Assembly (NCBI RefSeq): GCF_014596445.1
Contig: NZ_MECL01000002.1
Location: 119,940 to 183,939, forward strand
Direction of reading: 5' to 3'
Source: Streptomyces sp. CBMA29
GTDB lineage: Bacteria; Actinomycetota; Actinomycetes; Streptomycetales; Streptomycetaceae
Length of the DNA: 64,000 bases
The position numbers were made by a program, and so were the translations under genes. The notes beneath the pieces were generated by a model, which saw only the letters and a list, made by a program, of their open reading frames with translations, was not told the DNA's origin and did no database searches. Positions 15,701-24,712 of this stretch are shown piece by piece (positions within the stretch are counted from its first letter, which is position 1; each line of letters opens with the position of its first letter).

Positions 15701-16663
15701 TCACGGCGGCCCTCGCAAGGGCCGAACGAGTGCACTCTCTGACGTGTAGTCCGTGTTGACGGTGACCCGGAAGTGCAGCCGCCGCAGCAGACCGATCGGG
15801 TGCTCGGCGTACGAGCTGGCCGCGCCGGTCTGGAGGTTGGAGGTAGGGCACATCTCCAGCGGCACGCGCTTGTCGCGCACGTACGACGCCAGGCGGCCGA
15901 GCTTGACCTGGCCGCCGCGCCCGTCGGAGGAGATGTCGTCGATGATCCGCACGCCGTGCCCGAGCCGGTCGGCGCCGCACCACTGGAGCGCCTGCCAGAT
16001 GGACGGCAGGCCGAACGCCTCGCCCGCGTGGATCGTGAAGTGGTTGTTCTCGCGCTTCAGGTACTCGAAGGCGTCCAGGTGCCGGGTGGGCGGGTAACCG
16101 GCCTCCGCGCCCGCGATGTCGAAGCCGACGACGCCCAGGTCCCGGTAGCGGTTGGCCAGTTCGGCGATCTCCTGGGAGCGGGCGGCGTGCCGCATCGCGG
16201 TCAGCAGCGCGCCGACGCGAATCCGGTGGCCGTCCTCGCGCGCCCGGCGCTCGCCTTCCCTGAAGCCCTCGTTGACCGCCTCGACGACCTCTTCGAGGGT
16301 CAGGCCGCGCTCCAGGTGCTGCTCGGGCGCGTACCGGATCTCGGCGTAGACCACTCCGTCGGCCGCCAGGTCCTGCGCGCACTCGGCGGCGACCCGTACC
16401 AGCGCGTCCCGCGTCTGCATCACGGCGCAGGTGTGCGCGAACGTCTCCAGATACCGCTCCAGCGAACCGGAGTCGGCGGCCTCGCGGAACCACGCGCCGA
16501 GCTTGTCCGGATCGGTCTCGGGCAGCGCGTCGTAACCGGTCGCGCGCGCGATGTCCACGATCGTGCCGGGGCGCAGGCCGCCGTCGAGGTGGTCGTGGAG
16601 CAGCGCCTTGGGGGCGCGGCGGATCTGTTCCGGGGTGGGAGTGCTCGGTTTGACGTTCGGCAT
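15701..16663 (-). pseudogene. add: adenosine deaminase, 3' end replaced by the integrated element
   Basis: Adenosine deaminase converts adenosine and deoxyadenosine to inosine forms. From ATG 16663 the protein keeps the metal motif HDHLDGG (His23, His25), TIHAGE with its catalytic Glu, LGHGVRI and the last zinc-ligand Asp305 in VTVNTD. Then 15 unrelated codons ([15 protein letters not shown]) follow to a stop in phage DNA. Family members continue for some 70-80 residues beyond NTD, so the C-terminal helices are missing and the product is probably inactive or unstable. Frames upstream of 16663 run through the regulatory palindrome at 16680-16691 and are not coding. Confidence 0.9.
15740..15760. 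other. predicted right attachment junction inside ada
   Basis: Read leftward, the ada frame encodes VTVNTD and then diverges from the usual family sequence (NTDN-RLMSG-type) into phage DNA. The last host-like bases are near 15749-15757 (GTCCGTGTT on the + strand). The crossover dinucleotide of the serine integrase should lie in or just beside this stretch. The exact core cannot be fixed without the left junction. Confidence 0.65.
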
Positions 16664-16679
16664 GCTCAAACGATAGCCC

Positions 16680-16691
16680 CTACGCGCGTAG
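16680..16691. promoter_or_regulatory. palindromic operator CTACGCGCGTAG upstream of ada
   Basis: A perfect 12-base palindrome lies 16 bases before the ada start and 72 bases before the divergent alpha/beta hydrolase. The identical palindrome precedes the nucleoside ABC operon (24519-24530), and a 10/12 variant precedes the BMP lipoprotein gene (25795-25806). A shared nucleoside-responsive repressor is the simplest reading. Confidence 0.6.
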
Positions 16692-16763
16692 ATATCGCGT
16701 TGCGGATAACAATTTTCCGTCCGGCCATACAGTGCACACCCCTGCGTCTGCCATCGTTGCGCC

Positions 16764-17549
16764 ATGGCTTCCCAAGCATTACCGGCGCGCGGCGCACGAC
16801 TGGGCCGCCCGGTGCCGTCCGGGCTGGTGCCCGCGCCGAGGCAGCGCGAACACGATACCGGCGCCACGGTGCGCGCCGTCGTGCTCGCCCTGCCCGGCGG
16901 TGACGCGCTGAGCACCCGGCGCCGCTCCCCGGTGGCGGCGGCCGTCATGTGGCCGCTGGCCCGCCATCTCGTCCGCGAGGGGGCCGCCGACGGGGTGGCC
17001 GCGCACGTCGTGCACTACCGCTTCCGCGGCTGGAACGGCGGGCACGCCCACCCGGCGGAGGACGCCGAGTGGGCGGTCGGCGAGGCCGTACGGCGCTACG
17101 GTGACGTGCCCGTCTGCCTCGTCGGCATGGACATGGGCGCCCGCGCCGCCCTCCACGCCGCCGGTCACCCCGCCGTGACCTCCGTCGTCGCGCTCTCCCC
17201 CTGGCTCCCGCGCGGTCCCGAGCCCGAGCCGGTCAAGCAGCTCATCGGGCGGCGCGTCCTGCTCGTCCACGGCACCGAGGACGAGTCCACCGCGCCCGAC
17301 ATCTCCTACGGCTTCGCCGAACGCCTCAAGAAGGTCAACCGCGACACCTGCCGCTTCGAGGTGCACTCCGACGGTCACGGCCTCCACCAGCACCGCGGCG
17401 AGGTCTTCGCCCTCACCTCCGATTTCGTCCTCGGCTCCCTCCTCGACCGGCCCCACGCCCGGCCCATCGCCGACGCCCTGGCGGCTCCGCCGCCCCTGGG
17501 ACTCCGCATGCCGCTGGCCGCGGGCTTCGGCAAGTCCTTGCGGGTGTAA
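16764..17549 (+). CDS. alpha/beta-hydrolase family protein with Asp at the nucleophile elbow
   Basis: The 261-residue protein shows an alpha/beta-hydrolase order: VVLALPGG strand-turn, [14 protein letters not shown] nucleophile elbow (about 117-130), [14 protein letters not shown] (acid) and SDGHGLHQH (His). At the elbow the usual Ser is Asp123, as in dehalogenase or epoxide-hydrolase type enzymes. This may be a true Asp nucleophile or a non-catalytic protein. The first 30 residues look poorly conserved, so the real start could be later. It is divergent from ada and shares its upstream region with the palindrome. Substrate unknown. Confidence 0.75.
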   Translation: MASQALPARGARLGRPVPSGLVPAPRQREHDTGATVRAVVLALPGGDALSTRRRSPVAAAVMWPLARHLVREGAADGVAAHVVHYRFRGWNGGHAHPAEDAEWAVGEAVRRYGDVPVCLVGMDMGARAALHAAGHPAVTSVVALSPWLPRGPEPEPVKQLIGRRVLLVHGTEDESTAPDISYGFAERLKKVNRDTCRFEVHSDGHGLHQHRGEVFALTSDFVLGSLLDRPHARPIADALAAPPPLGLRMPLAAGFGKSLRV

Positions 17550-17643
17550 CCCGCACCCGCGCAGCGGCTCCTCCGCGCCTGACGGTCCTACGTGCCCCGT
17601 AGGGCGCTGGGGGCACCTCCCGGACGGAGGGGCACGGACGGAC

Positions 17644-18474
17644 TCACTTCTCCTGCCAGGTGAAGGAGAACACCACCGTGGCGCCCTTGCAGAGACCGGG
17701 CGACAGCATGCCCGCGCGCAGCGTCTTGCTCTTCGCGTCGTAGTCGATGCCTTCGGCCTCGTAGGCTCCGGAACACTTGCTGACTTTCGGCAGCTCGAAC
17801 AGGTGCGTGACGGTGGCGTCGATCCGCTTGCCGTCCAGCGCGTGCGGGAGGTCGAGTTGCAGGACGTGGCCCTGGTCGGCGGTGCACACCAGCCGCTGGG
17901 CGGAGAAGAAGTCGCACCCCTGGATGTTGTCGACCTCGTGGTCGAGGGTGATCTGCCCGGCCTGCGGGAGATTGGCCTTCTCCGACGTCGACTTGTTCAG
18001 GACCGGTGCGGGGAACACCTGCAACCGCTTCTCGGCGCCGAACTCGCCCGCGACGATCCACTGACCGTCAGGGGAGACGGTCACGAACGAGTTGTTGAAT
18101 TCTTCCCCCTGGTCCAACGCGTGGCGGAACTCCAGGCGTTTGCCGTCGGCCGTGGTGACGAGGAACATCTTGCCGGCGCCTTTTCGCTCATAGGCGTCAA
18201 AGGTGACGCCCTTGGCTATGTCGAGATCGCCGACGTGCTCAAAGCCCTCCTTGCGGACCGCCAGCGGTATGCTGCCGAGCCCGCGGTGCACCAGTGATCC
18301 GTCCTCCTTGCTGGCGATCCCCTCCGCACCTGTCACCGAGTTCACCGTGACCTTGCCGTCCGGTTTCCACACCCCGTCCGGCGTCGGGTCCTTGGCCGGT
18401 GCGCAAGCGGCCACGAGGCCGCACACCAGGGCGGAACACGTAGCGGTGACGATCAGGGACGGGCGAATTCGCAT
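17644..18474 (-). CDS. hypothetical secreted lipoprotein
   Basis: The 276-residue protein starts with a typical lipoprotein signal: a positive N-terminus, a hydrophobic stretch and a lipobox ending in AAC (residues about 20-24). The mature part has repeated strand patterns (VTVSPDGQWIVAGEFG, QGCDFFSAQRLVC) resembling a beta-propeller-like or YncE-like sensor surface protein, plus four Cys that could form disulfides. The frame extends upstream to 18558 but the ATG at 18474 places the signal correctly. It is transcribed in the same direction as deoA, 123 bases downstream. Function unknown. Confidence 0.7.
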   Translation of the reverse strand: MRIRPSLIVTATCSALVCGLVAACAPAKDPTPDGVWKPDGKVTVNSVTGAEGIASKEDGSLVHRGLGSIPLAVRKEGFEHVGDLDIAKGVTFDAYERKGAGKMFLVTTADGKRLEFRHALDQGEEFNNSFVTVSPDGQWIVAGEFGAEKRLQVFPAPVLNKSTSEKANLPQAGQITLDHEVDNIQGCDFFSAQRLVCTADQGHVLQLDLPHALDGKRIDATVTHLFELPKVSKCSGAYEAEGIDYDAKSKTLRAGMLSPGLCKGATVVFSFTWQEK

Positions 18475-18597
18475 GGCTGTCCTCGTGCCGGAGCCGCGTT
18501 TCACGATCATGTGATGATAACGACTAGCACGTACTCGTCCCGGGCGATCCACCGTCATCTGCGGCGCCGCGAAATCCGGGCCGCCCTTCCGCGCTCG

Positions 18598-19875
18598 TCA
18601 GACGATGCGGTCGAGGATGATCGGGCGGGGGGAGAAGGAGACGCCCTCCGGGGCGACGGAGAAGGAGCCGGCGAGGACTTCCTCCGCGTACGGGAACTTC
18701 TCCGGCGTGTCCGTGTGGAGGGTCAGGAGGGGCTGGCCCGCCACGACGGAGTCGCCCGGTGTGGCGTGGAGTTCGATACCCGCACCAGCCTGGACGGAGT
18801 CCTCCTTGCGGGCGCGGCCTGCGCCGAGCCGCCAGGCGGCGACGCCGACGGCGTAGGCGTCGAGGGCGGTGAGGACGCCGGAGGCGGGCGCGGGGATGAC
18901 GTGGGTCTCACGCGCGACCGGGAGCGGAGCGGAGGGGTCACCGCCCTGGGCGCGGATCATGCGGCGCCAGACGTCCATGGCGGAGCCGTCGGCGAGCGCC
19001 TTGGCGGGGTCGGCGTCGGGAAGCCCGGCGGCGGCCAGCATCTCGCGGGCGAGGGCGAGGGTGAGTTCGACCACGTCGGAGGGCCCGCCGCCCGCCAACA
19101 CCTCGACGGACTCGCGGACTTCGAGCGCGTTGCCCGCGGTGAGCCCGAGGGGTACGGACATGTCGGTGAGCAGCGCGACGGTGCGGACGCCGTGGTCGGT
19201 GCCGAGCCCGACCATGGTGGACGCCAACTCCCGTGCGTCCTCGAGGGACTTCATGAAGGCCCCGGAGCCGACCTTGACGTCGAGCACGAGCGACCCGGTG
19301 CCCTCGGCGATCTTCTTGGACATGATCGAGGAGGCGATCAGCGGGATGGCCTCGACGGTGCCGGTGACGTCGCGCAGCGCGTACAGCTTCTTGTCGGCGG
19401 GCGCGAGCCCGTCCCCGGCGGCGCAGATGACGGCGCCGACGTCGTCCAGGACAGCCAGCATCTCCTCGTTGGAGATCGAGGCGCGCCAGCCGGGGATGGA
19501 TTCGAGCTTGTCGAGGGTGCCCCCGGTGTGGCCGAGACCGCGACCGGAGAGCTGCGGGACGGCGGCGCCGCACGCGGCGACCAGCGGGGCCAGCGGCAGC
19601 GTGATCTTGTCGCCGACGCCGCCGGTGGAGTGCTTGTCGGCGGTGGGGCGGGTGAGCGACGAGAAGTCCATCCGCTCACCGGAGTTGATCATCGCGGCGG
19701 TCCAGCGGGCGATCTCGGCGCGGTCCATGCCGTTGAGCAGGATGGCCATGGCGAGCGCCGACATCTGCTCGTCGGCGACGGCACCGCGCGTATAGGCGTC
19801 GATGACCCAGTCGATCTGGTCGTCGCTCAGCCTCTGGCGGTCCCGCTTGGTACGGATGACGGAAATGACGTCCAC
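18598..19875 (-). CDS. deoA: thymidine phosphorylase
   Basis: The 425-residue protein matches thymidine/pyrimidine nucleoside phosphorylases in full length. It cleaves thymidine or deoxyuridine with phosphate to base and deoxyribose-1-phosphate. Visible are the phosphate/nucleoside motif DKHSTGGVGDK (about 80-90), SGRGLGHTGGTLDKLE and KKIAEGT with VKVGSGAFM. The C-terminal alpha/beta domain contains HATPGD. It is the last gene of the leftward nucleoside operon, beginning 33 bases after cdd. Confidence 0.95.
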   Translation of the reverse strand: MDVISVIRTKRDRQRLSDDQIDWVIDAYTRGAVADEQMSALAMAILLNGMDRAEIARWTAAMINSGERMDFSSLTRPTADKHSTGGVGDKITLPLAPLVAACGAAVPQLSGRGLGHTGGTLDKLESIPGWRASISNEEMLAVLDDVGAVICAAGDGLAPADKKLYALRDVTGTVEAIPLIASSIMSKKIAEGTGSLVLDVKVGSGAFMKSLEDARELASTMVGLGTDHGVRTVALLTDMSVPLGLTAGNALEVRESVEVLAGGGPSDVVELTLALAREMLAAAGLPDADPAKALADGSAMDVWRRMIRAQGGDPSAPLPVARETHVIPAPASGVLTALDAYAVGVAAWRLGAGRARKEDSVQAGAGIELHATPGDSVVAGQPLLTLHTDTPEKFPYAEEVLAGSFSVAPEGVSFSPRPIILDRIV

Positions 19876-19908
19876 GAATAGTCCTAGCGGTCTAGCGGTT
19901 CAACCGCC

Positions 19909-20334
19909 TCAGCGGTTCAGGTCTTCCGGGCCGAACGCGTCCGGCAGGATCTCGCTCATCGGCCGGACGCCGCCCGCGGTGTCGACCAGCAAGCCGGGCC
20001 CGCCGTTCTCCCACAGCAGTTGGCGGCAACGGCCGCACGGCATCAGGAGATTGCCGCGCAGGTCGGAGCAGGTGAAGGCGGTCAACCGGCCGCCGCCTGA
20101 GGCGTGCAGCGCCGAGACCAGCCCGCACTCGGCGCACAGCGCGACCCCGTACGCGGCGTTCTCGACGTTGCAGCCGACGACCGTACGGACCGTGCCGTCG
20201 TCGGCGACGGCCAGCGCCGCGGCGCCGACCGGGAAACCGGAGTAGGGCGCGTACGCCTTCTCCATGATCTCCCGGGCGGCGGACCGCAGTTGGTGCCAGT
20301 CAACGGCAGTCGGGTCCGTATCAGGTGGCGTCAT
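19909..20334 (-). CDS. cdd: cytidine deaminase
   Basis: This 141-residue tetrameric-type cytidine deaminase converts cytidine and deoxycytidine to uridine forms. Motifs are YSGFPVGAA, NVENAAYG, CAECG (zinc Cys and catalytic Glu) and PCGRCRQ (two zinc Cys). Its ATG overlaps the stop of the upstream permease (ATGA). Within the operon it supplies uridine/deoxyuridine to the thymidine phosphorylase next door. Confidence 0.95.
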   Translation of the reverse strand: MTPPDTDPTAVDWHQLRSAAREIMEKAYAPYSGFPVGAAALAVADDGTVRTVVGCNVENAAYGVALCAECGLVSALHASGGGRLTAFTCSDLRGNLLMPCGRCRQLLWENGGPGLLVDTAGGVRPMSEILPDAFGPEDLNR

Positions 20335-21620
20335 CCGCCCTCCCCCTTCCGGTACGGGACTCCGTCCGCCTTCGGCATGCGCAGCCGCTGCGCCGACAGG
20401 CCCATGACGAGCAGCGTGGCGACGTACGGGGTGGCCTGGACGACCTCGTCGGGGACGGAGTCGGTCAGCGCGTACCAGACGGCGAGCAGGACGGCGAAGC
20501 CCAGCGCGACGGCGGCGGGCACGTAGGACTTGCGGAAGAACTTCCAGGCGGCCATGGCCAGCAGCAGCAGCGCGAGCAGGAGCAGCAGGGCGTGCACGGA
20601 GGAGCTGCCGTTGCGGAGCTGGAGGCTGTCGGCGTATCCGAACAGGCCCGCGCCCATGGCGAGTCCGCCGGGGCGCCAGTTGCCGAAGATCATGGCGGCG
20701 AGACCGATGTAGCCGCGTCCGCCGGTCTGGCCCGCGAGGTAGAAGTGCGTGCCGATGGCGAGGAAGACACCGCCGAGTCCGGCGAGGCCGCCGGAGATGA
20801 TGACGGCCATGTACTTGTAGAAGTACACGTTGACGCCGAGGGATTCGGCGGCGACCGGGTTCTCGCCGCAGGACCGCAGCCGCAGGCCGAAGGCGGTGCG
20901 CCACAGCACGAAGAAGGTGGCGACGAAGAGCACCAGCGTGAGAATGGTCAGCGACGAGATGTGCGTGACCAGGCCGCCGAGGATGCCCGCTATGTCGGAG
21001 ATCAGGAACCAGTGGTGGTTCTCGACGGTGGCCAGCCAGTGCGAGAGTCCGGGCACGGTGAAGGACTTGATGGAGTCCATCGGCGGGGACTGCTTGGGGC
21101 TGCCGCCCTTGGAGGCCGCCTCGCCCACGGTGAACCAGCGCTTGGCGAGGTACGCGGTGACGCCGGTGGCGAGGATGTTCATGGCGACACCGGCGATGAT
21201 GTGGTCGACGCCGAAGGTGACGGTGACGATCGCGTGCACGAGGCCGCCCGCCGCGCCGCCGAGCACACCGGCCAGGACGGCGAGCCACGGGTCGGTCTGC
21301 CAGCCCACCGCCGCGCCGAAGAAGGCGCCGAGGATCATCATGCCCTCAAGGCCGATGTTGACCACACCGGCCCGCTCCGACCACAGACCGGCGAGTCCTG
21401 CCAGGCCGATCGGTACGGCGCCGGCGAGCGCTCCGGCGATCTGGCCGTCGGAGGTGATGTCGTTCGCGCCGGTGATGATCCGGACCAGGGAGACGACGAT
21501 CAGCGCGGCGGCGATAATCAGCAGGATCACCGGGAAGGTGATCCTGAGCCGGGGCGCCTTGCCGCCGTTGGTCACGCGCGGCGCGGCCGGCGGCGGGGTC
21601 TGGGTAGCGGTGGCAGTCAC
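20331..21620 (-). CDS. nucleoside ABC transporter permease (second subunit)
   Basis: The 429-residue inner-membrane protein has about nine to ten hydrophobic helices and the BPD_transp_2 signature segment (GLWSERAGVVNIGLEGMM) typical of BMP-associated nucleoside/ribose permeases. It pairs with the 21617-22729 permease and the ATPase. GTG 21620 overlaps the upstream stop (GTGA). An extra hydrophobic stretch at the C-terminus (about 345-400) follows the family core. Confidence 0.9.
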   Translation of the reverse strand: MTATATQTPPPAAPRVTNGGKAPRLRITFPVILLIIAAALIVVSLVRIITGANDITSDGQIAGALAGAVPIGLAGLAGLWSERAGVVNIGLEGMMILGAFFGAAVGWQTDPWLAVLAGVLGGAAGGLVHAIVTVTFGVDHIIAGVAMNILATGVTAYLAKRWFTVGEAASKGGSPKQSPPMDSIKSFTVPGLSHWLATVENHHWFLISDIAGILGGLVTHISSLTILTLVLFVATFFVLWRTAFGLRLRSCGENPVAAESLGVNVYFYKYMAVIISGGLAGLGGVFLAIGTHFYLAGQTGGRGYIGLAAMIFGNWRPGGLAMGAGLFGYADSLQLRNGSSSVHALLLLLALLLLAMAAWKFFRKSYVPAAVALGFAVLLAVWYALTDSVPDEVVQATPYVATLLVMGLSAQRLRMPKADGVPYRKGEGG

Positions 21621-22729
21621 GCCGTCACCTCCTGCTTGTCGTCGGAACCTGATGCGGCGGCGAGTTCCGCGCCCACCTGGCGCTGCTGGCGGGTGATGCC
21701 GTAGCGGCGGACCAGTTCGTAGGCGATGACGACGGCGAGGACGATGACGCCCTGGATGACGCCGACGATCTCCTTGTCGTACCCCTCGAACTCCAGGCCG
21801 TTGGAGGCCCGCTCCAGGAAGGCCCAGAGCAGGGCGCCGATGCCGATGCCGACCGGGTTGTTGCGGCCGAGCAGGGCGACCGCGATACCGGTGAAGCCGA
21901 TGCCGGTCGGGAAGTCCGTGCCGTACTCGTACGACTGGTTGAGCAGGGTCGGCATGCCGACGAGTCCGGCCATCGCGCCGGAGATGAGCATGCTGGTGAC
22001 GACCATCTTCTTGACGCTGACGCCGCTGGCCTCGGCGGCGGACTCCGAGCGGCCGACCGCCCGCAGGTCGAAGCCGAAGCGGGTGCGGGAGAGCACGAAC
22101 CAGTAGATGACACCGGCCAGCACCGCGAAGACGATGAAGCCGAAGACCGGGTCGGTGGCGGTCTGGAAGTTGAACAGGTGGCTGGAGGACGGCAGCGGCT
22201 TGGTGGAGATCATGTTCGCCGCCTTGTCGGTGACGCCGAGCCGTCCGTCGCGCAGGAAGTATCCGATCACGATGCCCGCGAGGGAGTTCAGCATGATCGT
22301 GGAGATGACCTCGCTGACCCCTCGGGTCACCTTGAGGACACCGGCGATGGCCGCCCACAGCGCGCCGACCACCATGGCGGTGAGGATGATGACCGGGATC
22401 TGGATGATGCCGGGGAGCGCCATCGCGCCGCCCGCGGCGGCGGCGAAGAAGGCCGCGAGCCGGTACTGGCCGTCCACACCGATGTTGAACAGATTCATCC
22501 GGAAGCCGACCGCCACCGCGAGACCCGCGAGGTAGTACGTGGTCGCCTTGTTGAGGATGTAGACCTGGCTGTCGGTCTTGCTGCCGTAGTTCACCATCAC
22601 GTCGAACGCGTGGAACGGCTCCTTGCCGGTGGCCAGCAGCACGAGGGCGGTGACCACCAGCGCGCCGACGACGGCGAGCACGGGGGCGGCGACGCCCAGG
22701 AGCAGCCGGTCCTTGTCGAACTTCTTCAT
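21617..22729 (-). CDS. nucleoside ABC transporter permease (first subunit)
   Basis: This 370-residue permease of the BPD_transp_2 family shows the MNLFNIGVDGQYRLAAFF motif at the second to third helix and about ten membrane segments. It starts at ATG 22729 overlapping the ATPase stop, and overlaps the next permease at its end. It imports nucleosides delivered by a BMP-type lipoprotein. Confidence 0.9.
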   Translation of the reverse strand: MKKFDKDRLLLGVAAPVLAVVGALVVTALVLLATGKEPFHAFDVMVNYGSKTDSQVYILNKATTYYLAGLAVAVGFRMNLFNIGVDGQYRLAAFFAAAAGGAMALPGIIQIPVIILTAMVVGALWAAIAGVLKVTRGVSEVISTIMLNSLAGIVIGYFLRDGRLGVTDKAANMISTKPLPSSSHLFNFQTATDPVFGFIVFAVLAGVIYWFVLSRTRFGFDLRAVGRSESAAEASGVSVKKMVVTSMLISGAMAGLVGMPTLLNQSYEYGTDFPTGIGFTGIAVALLGRNNPVGIGIGALLWAFLERASNGLEFEGYDKEIVGVIQGVIVLAVVIAYELVRRYGITRQQRQVGAELAAASGSDDKQEVTA

Positions 22730-24423
22730 CGGTCCTCTCCCCCGAGCTTCTTGGGCCGGTCCTCTGAACCGGCCGAGGTGTCGGTTCCGGCCGACGGGCC
22801 GGTCCCGGCCGAGGTGTCGGTTCCGGCCGACGGGTCGGTCCCGGCCTCGTGTTCGAGATGGCCGCTGGCGGCACCGGTCATCGCGGATCCCAGCTCTTCC
22901 GGGGTGATGGTGGCGGGGTCGGCGTCGGCGACGAGCCGTCCCCGGTACATGACGCGCAGGGTGTCGGACAGGCCGATCAGCTCGTCGAGGTCGGCGGAGA
23001 TCAGCAGCACCGCCAGACCCTCGCGGCGGGCCTCGCGGATCTGGTCCCAGATCTGCGCCTGCGCGCCGACGTCCACGCCCCGGGTGGGGTGCGCGGCGAT
23101 CAGCAGCTTGGGCAGGTGGCTCATCTCGCGGCCGACGATCAGCTTCTGCTGGTTGCCGCCGGACAGCGAGGCCGCGGTGACCTCGATGCCGGGGGTGCGG
23201 ACGTCGTACTCCTGGACGATCCGCTCGGTGTCACGGCGGGCGGCGCCGGAGTCGATCAGGAAGCCGCGGCTGTTGGGGCGCTCGGTGACATGGCCGAGGA
23301 TGCGGTTCTCCCACAGCGGCGCTTCCAGCAGCAGGCCGTGCCGGTGCCGGTCCTCGGGGATGTAGCCGATGCCGTCCTCGCGCCGCTTGCGGGTCGGCAC
23401 GTCCGCGATGTCGCGGCCGTCGAGCACGAGGCCGCCGGAGTCCAGCTCCCGCATGCCCATGATGGCCTCGACCAGTTCGGCCTGGCCGTTGCCCTCGACG
23501 CCCGCGATGCCGAGGATCTCGCCCTTGTGGATGGTGAAGGAGATGTCGTCGAGCACCTTGCGCTCGATGCCGTCGAGGTCGACGGTGCCCAGCCGCAGCC
23601 CGTCCACGGAGAGCATCGGCTCGGTGGTGACGGTCGACTCGCGGGTCTCGGGCGACGGCAGTTCGCTGCCGACCATCAGCTCGGCGAGCTGCTTGGCCGT
23701 GGTGTTCCCCGGGTCCGCCTCGCCGACGGTGGTGCCGCGCCGGATGACGGTGATGACGTCGGCGACCGACAGCACCTCGCCGAGCTTGTGCGAGATGAAG
23801 ATGACGGTCAGGCCCTCGGCCTTCAGCCCGCGCAGGTTCTCGAAGAGCGCGTCGACCTCCTGCGGCACCAGGACGGCGGTCGGCTCGTCCAGGATCAGCG
23901 TGCGGGCGCCGCGGTAGAGGACCTTGAGGATCTCCACCCGCTGCCGGTCGGCGACGCCCAGGTCCTCGACCAGGACGTCGGGGCGTACGCCGAGGCCGTA
24001 GGCGTCGGACAGCTCCTTGATCCGGGCGCGGGCCTTGCCGCCGATGCCGTACAGGCCCTCGCTGCCGAGGACGGTGTTCTCCAGCACGGTGAGGTTGTCG
24101 GCGAGCATGAAGTGCTGGTGCACCATGCCGATCCCGCGGGCGATGGCGTCGCCGGGGTCGCCGAGCGTCACCACCTCGCCGTCGATGGCGATGGTGCCCT
24201 CGTCGGGCTTCTGCATGCCGTAGAGGATCTTCATCAGGGTGGACTTGCCGGCGCCGTTCTCGCCCACGAGGGCGTGCACGGTGCCGCTGCGCACGGTGAT
24301 GTCGACGTCGTGGTTGGCGACGACGCCGGGGAACCGCTTGGTGATGCCGCGCAGTTCGACGGCGGGCGGCGCGGCGGACCGGCCGGGGGCCGGGGCGGCG
24401 GGTGGACTCGTGGACGCGTTGAT
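22726..24423 (-). CDS. nucleoside ABC transporter ATP-binding protein (two ABC domains)
   Basis: The protein energises nucleoside import. Two ABC modules are seen: the first with GENGAGKST (Walker A) and ILDEPTAVL (Walker B), the second with GVEGNGQAE, a degenerate Walker A lacking Lys, and SGGNQQK signature. A Thr/Ser/Gly-rich tail with a 36-base duplicated repeat extends the C-terminus. The start is unusual. The only long-frame ATG (24540) lies upstream of the operator palindrome, while GGAG sits eight bases before an ATC codon at 24423 in the right frame. I therefore propose ATC, or the adjacent GTC, as start. It overlaps the first permease by four bases. Confidence 0.85.
   Translation of the reverse strand: MNASTSPPAAPAPGRSAAPPAVELRGITKRFPGVVANHDVDITVRSGTVHALVGENGAGKSTLMKILYGMQKPDEGTIAIDGEVVTLGDPGDAIARGIGMVHQHFMLADNLTVLENTVLGSEGLYGIGGKARARIKELSDAYGLGVRPDVLVEDLGVADRQRVEILKVLYRGARTLILDEPTAVLVPQEVDALFENLRGLKAEGLTVIFISHKLGEVLSVADVITVIRRGTTVGEADPGNTTAKQLAELMVGSELPSPETRESTVTTEPMLSVDGLRLGTVDLDGIERKVLDDISFTIHKGEILGIAGVEGNGQAELVEAIMGMRELDSGGLVLDGRDIADVPTRKRREDGIGYIPEDRHRHGLLLEAPLWENRILGHVTERPNSRGFLIDSGAARRDTERIVQEYDVRTPGIEVTAASLSGGNQQKLIVGREMSHLPKLLIAAHPTRGVDVGAQAQIWDQIREARREGLAVLLISADLDELIGLSDTLRVMYRGRLVADADPATITPEELGSAMTGAASGHLEHEAGTDPSAGTDTSAGTGPSAGTDTSAGSEDRPKKLGGEDR
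22769..22840. repeat. 36-bp tandem duplication in the 3' end of the ABC ATPase gene
   Basis: Two adjacent 36-base copies (22769-22804 and 22805-22840) differ at one base and encode a Ser/Ala/Gly/Thr tail. The repeat is in frame and adds 12 residues per unit. Confidence 0.85.
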
Positions 24424-24518
24424 GACGCACTCTCCTGGGGGGAAAGGCTCGGAGCGGCAGGGCGGGTGGGGTGAGCTGGCGTGAAGGTATCGCGTGAACG
24501 TATCGCGGAAATGGCACT

Positions 24519-24530
24519 CTACGCGCGTAG
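24519..24530. promoter_or_regulatory. palindromic operator CTACGCGCGTAG upstream of the nucleoside operon
   Basis: Identical to the palindrome before ada and similar to the one before the BMP gene. It lies about 95 bases before the proposed ATPase start, which argues that the frame containing it is not coding. Confidence 0.6.
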
Positions 24531-24712
24531 TTGTGCGCATTCCACAGGCCGGGAGCAGAGGAGCGCTCGCCGGATGCCGGGCGTTCCCGAACGGTTCCGC
24601 ACAGTGATCGAGGCCCGGCGGTGGGGTGCCGCAGCATCCCCCGCCGAGCCTCGCGAACCGGTTGTCGTACCGCCGGTCCAGCGGGGACCCGTGGCCGGGT
24701 CCCCGGCTTACG

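Larger units (their letters stand above)
1..15757. mobile_element. right-hand part of an integrated temperate phage-like element
   Basis: Everything from the left edge to the ada junction near 15749-15757 looks foreign. Genes are short and tightly packed, GC is visibly lower than in the flanking chromosome, and the content is phage-like: RuvC-type resolvase, endolysin, transglycosylase, HNH nuclease, large serine integrase at the extreme right end. The rightward module ends at 10472 and the leftward one begins at 10815. No terminase, portal, capsid or tape-measure gene is visible, so those genes must lie left of the window or be of unfamiliar types. I see no conjugation (FtsK/Tra) or plasmid replication gene, which argues against an AICE. 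The left attachment site and the missing 3' part of ada should lie left of position 1. Confidence 0.85.

Noticed and set aside
1..15757. Actinomycete integrative conjugative element
   Set aside because: No FtsK/Tra, Rep or spread genes are visible, while endolysin, transglycosylase and RuvC-like genes indicate a phage.
15640..15760. tRNA-gene attachment site for the element
   Set aside because: No tRNA-like sequence is present. The integrase is a serine recombinase and the ada frame breaks at the junction.
22849..24474. Forward reading frame of 541 codons opposite the ABC ATPase
   Set aside because: Antisense to a clear two-domain ATPase. No domain or ribosome-binding site is visible.
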